From: Triops longicaudatus | Taxonomy: Eukaryota > Arthropoda > Branchiopoda > Notostraca > Triopsidae | Length of the DNA: 64,000 nucleotides | Assembly (NCBI GenBank): GCA_022885665.1 | Contig: JAGQDJ010000046.1 | Coordinates: 186,001-250,000 of the forward strand | Direction: 5' to 3' | Part shown: positions 57,865-64,000 of the stretch, piece after piece | Numbering within the stretch: position 1 is the first letter of the stretch | Layout: the number at the start of each line of letters is the position of its first letter | Notes under the pieces: generated by a model | The model's input: the letters and a program-made list of their open reading frames with translations, nothing else | Told to the model about the DNA's origin: nothing | Database searches by the model: none | Made by a program: the position numbers and the translations under genes

Positions 57865-60800
57865 ATGTCCAAGTCTAGGTAGGGATTACATGCTATCTAT
57901 TTAAAAAGAAAATACTACGCAAAATAAACGTTGAACTTTGAAATAGAGTTGAGGAAGGCAGGTAATTCAAAGTGATCTCTCTCACAGATTTTCTTTGCTG
58001 TTGCTGGAGCCAGGAGAGATCTACTTTGAAGACTTCAGTGTCATTTATTACACATCGCAGCAATTAAATGAACCAGCGAAAGAAGAAGCTGCTTTACGTG
58101 GCTGGTTGAAGTTGTGTTCAAAATCACTCTTTTTCGATCCTACATCGTCCCTGACGAATCCGGTTGTGAAGATACTCTTCAAGGACTGTGTAAAGGTAGC
58201 AAGTTTGCCTCGAGATGAAGTTCCTTGGCTTCTCAAGTAAATAGATTCTTGTCCCACGTAATAATAATAAGGTTATAATAAATTCTTTATAGGGAAGAGT
58301 CGCGCGAGAGCTTGGTTATTCAGGTCGAAACGAAGCAGCACGTTGAAATGTTGGCTGGTGGCAAAATTGCACCTTACGTCTTTTCAAGGGTACTTTTCCT
58401 AATCGACTATGAATTCTGAATAACTTTTTACTTTGTAGAAACCGCAGGTATTCCTCTTTGTGCTGAATTTTGCGTCTACCGAGTACTTTCTCTCTCGTAT
58501 TGGACAACTGCTTCGAGCTACCAGCTTGCCCTTTGAAGAGCAAAGAAAAATGGTATGCGAATCGAACACTCTTTTCGTAGGTTATATGTAATATTGACAT
58601 TTTCCACTCATAGATTGCGGCTATTGTCACAGCTAGACATCGTGCAGTAGTCTTTGATCCTTGCTGGCTGGAAGATCTGCAAGAAACCGTTCTGTTACAG
58701 TTACAAGGTCACAAGATCACGCCATTAGTCACCAACCCAGGTCGTGTTCTGCTCACCAATTTGCGCTTGTATTTCCAGCCCTATAATAACGTAGAACCGG
58801 TAATCTTTGGATTCTAATTGAAGTCAACTTAATAGTCATTTGATTCTAGTACCCCGTGTTGAAAATTCGACTTGCAGACATTGAGCGTTTAGTGCGGAGA
58901 AGATATCTGTTGACACCTGTGGTAATTTTGTGTCCTTTGTCGATACCATTAGTATTTGTTTCCTCGTGTTTCTTCAATATTTGTCTAGGGATTGGAGATT
59001 TACTGTCACCCATGCAGTCCAGTACGACACGTGTTTCTTGTTCTGAATGAGAATAAAGATGTGGAAAACCTCGTGACGACATTACAGAACCAAGCCGTCT
59101 ACGCGGGTTCGAAATCACAAGCTGAACAAGACCTGAATCGCGTCCGGTTACAATGGCAACATGGTGTCATTTCCAATTATGAGTACCTGCTCTATTTGAA
59201 CAGCGTCGCGGATCGAAGTTTCAATGATATAACCCAATACCCGGTGTTTCCTTGGATCGTCGCAGATTATACTAGTTCAAAATTAGATCTAACCAAACCG
59301 TCTACCTTTCGTGACCTAAAGAAACCCATCGGTGCCCTTAACGATGAACGTCTAGCTTCTCTTAAAGTAATTCTTCATTGATTAATACTTACCGTGTACC
59401 CAAGTAATGAATATGCACTCTTCCTAGTCTCGCTATGACGAAATGTGTGAGCCGAAGTTCCTTTATGGCTCCCATTATTTAGCCCCGGGTTTCGTGCTCT
59501 TTTATTTAGCCCGAAACTTAAGCCAGTTAGCGCTTTGTTTACATGGTGGCCGTTTCGATCATCCTGACAGAATGTTTAACAGGTAAAAGATTGGATTATT
59601 CAATTTAGATTTTTTACAAGTCTTTCTTTGTAGTGTTCAGCAAACTTGGACAAATGTGACGCAAAGCATGTCGGACTATAAGGAAATCATTCCGGAATTT
59701 TATGACGTCGAAAAACAAGGCGAATTTCTTTTGAATGTCCATGGTATTCAGTTTGGTAAGCGGCACGATGGGCAAGATGTCGGAGATGTAGAACTACCGC
59801 TATGGGCATTAGGTAAGTGGAAATCGCCCCTGCAAACACGAATTGTCTTCTTTTCCAACGTTTCCAAAGTGCCTAAACCTCAGGTCTTCAGAACATCACG
59901 TTCTGATCTTGATAGCGTCTCAAATATCTGCTTGATCGCACTCTTGGTCCTGTCACTAGGAAGTACATTATTACTAAGTTTTTGCGTTATATTGTTTACA
60001 CGTTCGTCCGATCCTTCGGACTTACAATCATGAGAAATTTTATTGAAACGCGGGATAGTAGAGAAAAGGGTCATATTGATAACTTTACATTAGTGGAACT
60101 TATGCTGTATCCAGGCGGGTTAAGGAATTCAACCACCGACTCGAAACCTTGTGTACCGGTCCGAAAAGAGCTCCCATTATCTTATTCAAATTATTTATGT
60201 ATTTTCAATTTTCTTTTTAATTATTATTAACCACTCAAATCTCAATTTGCCTTGCAATTTGGGAGGCTTCTCTTTAAAATTTGGCCTTGTTGGATCCCCG
60301 TAAAGTTGAAAGGTATGGTGATTATACAGTAGCCTAGTGTTCTGATCTTGTTGACTAATCCGATAAAAACTTTTGTGTGAAGAAAATGCCTGGAAATTCC
60401 AGTATGTTGTACTAATAGTTGTGTGAGAATATGAGGATGAATAATGGAAAGAATGCTGGGAGGATGAATGGAACATCCGGCTGCTACAGTTGCACATTCG
60501 TTATCTTTGCCAGACCATTCTGAAAATAACTTGTTATAACTGTGGGGAAGTATGAAGAAACACTACTTAAACATGGTATCGCTTGCTGTGTAAAAAAAAA
60601 AAATAGTTCACAAATGAGCCACGACAATTCACATTGTTTAGTTGTTTCCGTTGTCGGGGTTTTATGAAGATCACCTCTATATTAATGAATTTAAGTATTC
60701 TTCCTTATATCGTTTCTGCTGATAAGGCCACTGTTTACCCTTTCACCTCTTCTACGTGGACTAAAGGGGAGAAAATGGAAAATTGCGTGGACGATTTTCG

Positions 60801-62070
60801 AAAAACGGAGGCATATTTATTCAAAAAAAATATGCAAAAAAAAATATTTTTAGTAATACCGAGCAAATACCGAAGAAAAATTATAAAAATTCCAAAAAAT
60901 GTAGTCAATTTTGCAAGTCTCTTGAACAGTATTAAGTTACGTGTTCCTTTTTTCGACAACATCTCTTCGCTATTCGAGAGTAGTCATATGGCAAAACTTT
61001 ACTGTTGCAAAATATTTCGAGAATTTTGCACTGTAAAGGTAAAGTAAACGAAAATTTTCCGTGTAATCGTACGTAAGAGAAGGGTGGTTAACAGTGGCCT
61101 TAACCCTAGAAACTTAAATAGCGCTGCTGAGCCGCTATTCCGCATGCTGACTGTACCATGAGCAAAAACTGTAAACTCATAAAATTTCGTTAAGCCTTTT
61201 AAAGCTGATTTTATAGTACATTCGTTAGGCCTTTGATTAAATGTAATTGAAAATTTCGAAGCATCCAAATATACTTTTCTACCCCATCTGTTCAACACAG
61301 CTAGTGATTTTAGAAGTCGTTTCAACTGCGAAAGGCTAGTTTATACGCCAGGAAGTTATGAAGGCCTAATAGCAGGCAAAGGACGCAAAACACAAGAGCT
61401 GTAACAAATTTTGCTAACAAAGCTTGGCAAATCGAATGGAAAGCGTAAGTTTGATAGGCCGTATAAGCTCTTAAGTTTTTTATTCGTATCGAAACAATCG
61501 AAACATTTTGGAATATGGTAGTTAATGTTAAGTAAAACCCTTCAGATTTTTTTTCAATAGTTTTTATGTGTTTCTGTGACTCCATTCTTATACTGAAGTG
61601 AGAAAAACTTTTTAAAGCTCTGTTCTATGTACAGTATTTTGACAATCAAGTGTTTTGCTAATCAGTTCCAGTCGTTTAGTCTTCTTGTAAATCTAGTTTA
61701 AGTCAACTCAACAGGTTTAAAACCGTGATCCAAATTAACTCAAATTCAGTTTAAATAGTTATAGGCTCACAACTAAGGTTATGTTTCCACTGCTAACCTA
61801 ACCCTGGTGTTGTGCTAACCGTAGCACGTCGGAATCGAAAACGAGTTTCCACTGGCGCGCAGAACGAGTAACGTGTTATAGTTGCAATTGATATCGCTTG
61901 TCGATTAAGCGTATAACTTTTATAAAATCCCATTATCAAACTTTGAATTTGTATGATAGAAGAATACTTATAAAAAGTAAATGCCCATTACAGCGAAAGA
62001 GAGTACTGAATGCATGGTATTCTGACGAAAATAAATAGCCATCCGTTCTTTACAAACGAGTAATAAACTC

Positions 62071-62101
<31 letters not shown>

Positions 62102-64000
62102 CATAGCATTTTTGACTTATTCAAATGACTTCCCTTTGGTTTCCTACCAAGGGCGGACTGGCTTGCCAGCTGCCCAGAAGGAAATTCGGAGACCGACCCT
62201 ACTAAACCCTTTTAATATTATTAGTACTAAGAAAGTCCCGGCCCATGCGGCATTTGCAACCGTGCCACAATGGCCAGTCTTTCCTACATTTTCTCAAATA
62301 ACTTATTATTTAATAATGAAAGAATTTGAAAGACTGCTCACACCAGAACGCAACACAAAGGGTGCAATAAGTAATCTAGAGGAACGATGGACACATACAC
62401 TTTTTACTAGATAATTGTATTCACAGACGCGCAATAAAGAAACAAGCACAACAAAATAGACGAAAACCGTACGAACTGGCATGCTGACCTAGTGCAAATT
62501 TTCACTTAATTCAAAAGGATAGTCAAGGAAGCAAAAGGAAATTCACGGAATAAAAGGAATGTTTTTAAAACACTAATCACGTTAAACATAAGTTCCGAAG
62601 CGGAAACTTCTTCACCTAGAAACACATATTTCAATACACATATAAGAATGATGTGTATGCGGATAATTAGAAAGTAAATAACTTGCTTATAATAAATATT
62701 TGCTTTGTTGACATTACGCCTAGCCAACCCCTACACGAATCGCGTCTTACACGAAACTGAGAGGTCTAGCACAGAATCAAAGCGGAGTTAGCTAGCACGA
62801 TGACTAGCACGACTTTGCCTAGTGGAAACAGTTGTGTTAACTGATCCGTGGACTTTTGCACCTTAACACGGGTTTAGCTGGCAGTGCAGACACAGCTTCC
62901 ACTTGAACAGAATTATGCTAAACTTATGTGAATACACCGGTAGGAAAAATCGATCGGCAAGCTAAAGGGGAAATCTTAGGCGTTGACGACCTTCAGTATG
63001 TCAAAAAAGGTAAACAGAACATATCGTGATGGTGTAATTATAATAAAATTTGGGAGAATGTTAACATTCGTTGTTGCCCAAGAATTTTTTAACTCTTCGT
63101 AGGACGGAGATGTTCTGAAGTCAGAGCACGCCGTAGTTCTAACGCAATTGGCTTCCTTTGGTTTATTATTTTTATATGGCATATTTGATATTCTAGATTC
63201 GCGAGATTTTGTAAAACAGTTGCGAGAAGCCTTAGAATCAGACTATGTGTCTCAGTCTTTGCATCACTGGATCGATCTGATATTTGGATACCAACAGCGT
63301 GGAGAGGAATCTGTGAAAGCAAATAATGTTTATCACCCACTGTGCTACGAGGGTGGTGTAGATTGGACTACGATTACAGACGGCACTCTTCGGCACCAGT
63401 ACGAAGTGCAAATCTTGGAATTTGGACAGATTCCACGCCAGATTTTCAACACTCCTCATCCATCGCGACGGACTTCGGACCGATCAAGTATTCCGCGAAG
63501 CCCATCACTCCCTGCACCCCGTGAAGGTATTTAATTATTGATATAAGCTTACCAAGATATGGCTATGAAACGATTTACTGCTGTTGCATTATTCTACCAT
63601 TTGTCGTAACTCAAAAGTTAGGTGAACGAGTGACGTTTCACCTTTTCTTGTCTTGTAGGAGATTCTTGGGCTGATTGGCCTGGTTTACAACTCAGATACG
63701 TCTTCCAGGGCCATAAACGTCGTATTACAGGTGTGGCAGTAACAAACGACGCTAAAAATGTTATTAGTGTCAGCCATGACACGTTTTTGAAGATGTACGA
63801 TTTAACGGACGGGAAGCAAACTCGGAGTTTGATCATGTTGCCGGACACGCCCTTGACCACTTGTTTGCAGCCTGACGTTTACGGCGAGCTTGACGATCAG
63901 CGAATCCTGATTGGCACATCCCATAATTCCATGTATGTCCGACTATCCCGTCTTTCGACTTTTCCTCCTAGAAGGCTACCTTATTTACGTTACGTGGAAT
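57865..64000 (+). CDS. NSMAF: NSMAF/FAN, BEACH-WD40 protein, runs off the window
   Basis: Eleven exons give the first 705 residues: 57865-57878, 57988-58236, 58293-58389, 58439-58552, 58614-58799, 58850-58921, 58989-59366, 59428-59582, 59634-59812, 63197-63526 and 63659-64000 (open). The start MSKSRFSLLLLEPGEIYFED fits the vertebrate SKERFSLLLL region. A GRAM/PH-like lipid-binding part follows (LKLCSKSLFFDP, ITPLVTNPG, LYFQPYN). The BEACH domain then runs from about residue 300: SNYEYLLYLNSVADRSFND, YPVFPWIVADY, FRDLKKPIGALN, YGSHYLAPGFVLFYL, RMFNS, and WIDLIFGYQQRG with NVYHPLCYEGGVD. WD40 repeats begin near 600 (VFQGHKRRITGVAV). FAN couples TNF receptor 1 to neutral sphingomyelinase in vertebrates; in invertebrates a vesicle-trafficking role like other BEACH proteins is plausible. 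The 14-nt start exon is the least certain. The 3.4-kb ninth intron is exceptional. Confidence 0.95.
61780..62915. mobile_element. Possible degenerate inverted-repeat element in an NSMAF intron
   Basis: Left sequence from about 61785 (gttatgtttccactgctaac then ctaaccctggtgttgtgc) resembles the reverse complement of the right side ending near 62910 (tgtgtctgcactgccagc then taaacccgtgttaaggtgc). A second block with tttccact.ggc follows inward on both sides. The match is imperfect. The span lies wholly in the oversized ninth intron of NSMAF and includes an A29 run. I treat it as a decayed non-autonomous DNA element. Confidence 0.4.
62062..62099 (+). repeat. AATAAA followed by A29 tract
   Basis: An AATAAA hexamer at 62062-62067 is followed three bases later by 29 A residues (62071-62099). 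A poly(A) signal immediately before a long A tract suggests the tail of a retroposed copy, but the upstream sequence matches nothing I know. Confidence 0.35.

Noticed and set aside
63932..63971. A 39-nt GT-AG intron candidate in the last visible NSMAF exon
   Set aside because: Reading straight through aligns better with the WD40 region of FAN proteins, so no intron was placed.
1..64000. Bacterial-type features (operons, CRISPR arrays, phage or defence islands) and tRNA/rRNA genes
   Set aside because: The window is eukaryotic with spliced genes. I saw no repeat-spacer array and no tRNA-like A/B box pair with a matching cloverleaf.

Overview
This is a gene-dense stretch of animal nuclear DNA with spliced genes, mostly GT-AG introns of about 35-110 bp, and AT-rich spacers. 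I rebuilt the gene models by hand from splice sites, reading frame and family knowledge. The gene set points to a protostome, most likely an arthropod such as a crustacean or early-branching hexapod. The evidence is an ionotropic (IR-type) chemoreceptor, a FAMeT+DM9 protein of the fly/crustacean kind, and very short introns. IFT172 and an axonemal dynein intermediate chain mean the animal builds motile axonemes, probably in sperm. The exact taxon cannot be fixed from the window.

Layout. Minus strand from the left: single-exon ionotropic receptor (1304-3160), axonemal dynein intermediate chain 2 (DNAI2; 3886-8159), FLVCR-type transporter (9309-11424), two tandem DM9 genes, the first also carrying a FAMeT domain (13237-14552 and 16632-17295), a sodium-coupled bicarbonate transporter-like SLC4 gene A (18872-23490), and a PHOSPHO1/2-like phosphatase (26407-27141). 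Then on the plus strand comes a second SLC4 gene B (32678-40557), so A and B are head-to-head paralogues. IFT172 (42033-49559, minus) shares a 269-bp 5' region with SEC61B (49829-50520, plus). An Sp1-4 type zinc-finger factor (51154-54426, minus), a lone THAP-domain exon (56352-56591, minus) and the start of NSMAF/FAN, a BEACH-WD40 protein (57865 to the window end, plus), complete the set.

The genes do not form an operon or a single pathway. Local themes are ciliary function (DNAI2, IFT172), membrane transport of bicarbonate and of haem or choline (SLC4 A/B, FLVCR) and a lectin-like DM9 pair.

The items most worth checking are these. An intronic hairpin in SLC4 B has a 3' arm starting with the K-box (miR-2/13 type) seed. 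The inverted SLC4 pair keeps matching intron phases downstream but has mosaic intron differences upstream. A 0.65-kb fold-back element with roughly 170-nt terminal inverted repeats lies between A and PHOSPHO2. Several first coding exons are tiny (3-14 nt), and some introns are 35-49 nt. I see no multigene system that I would call new.
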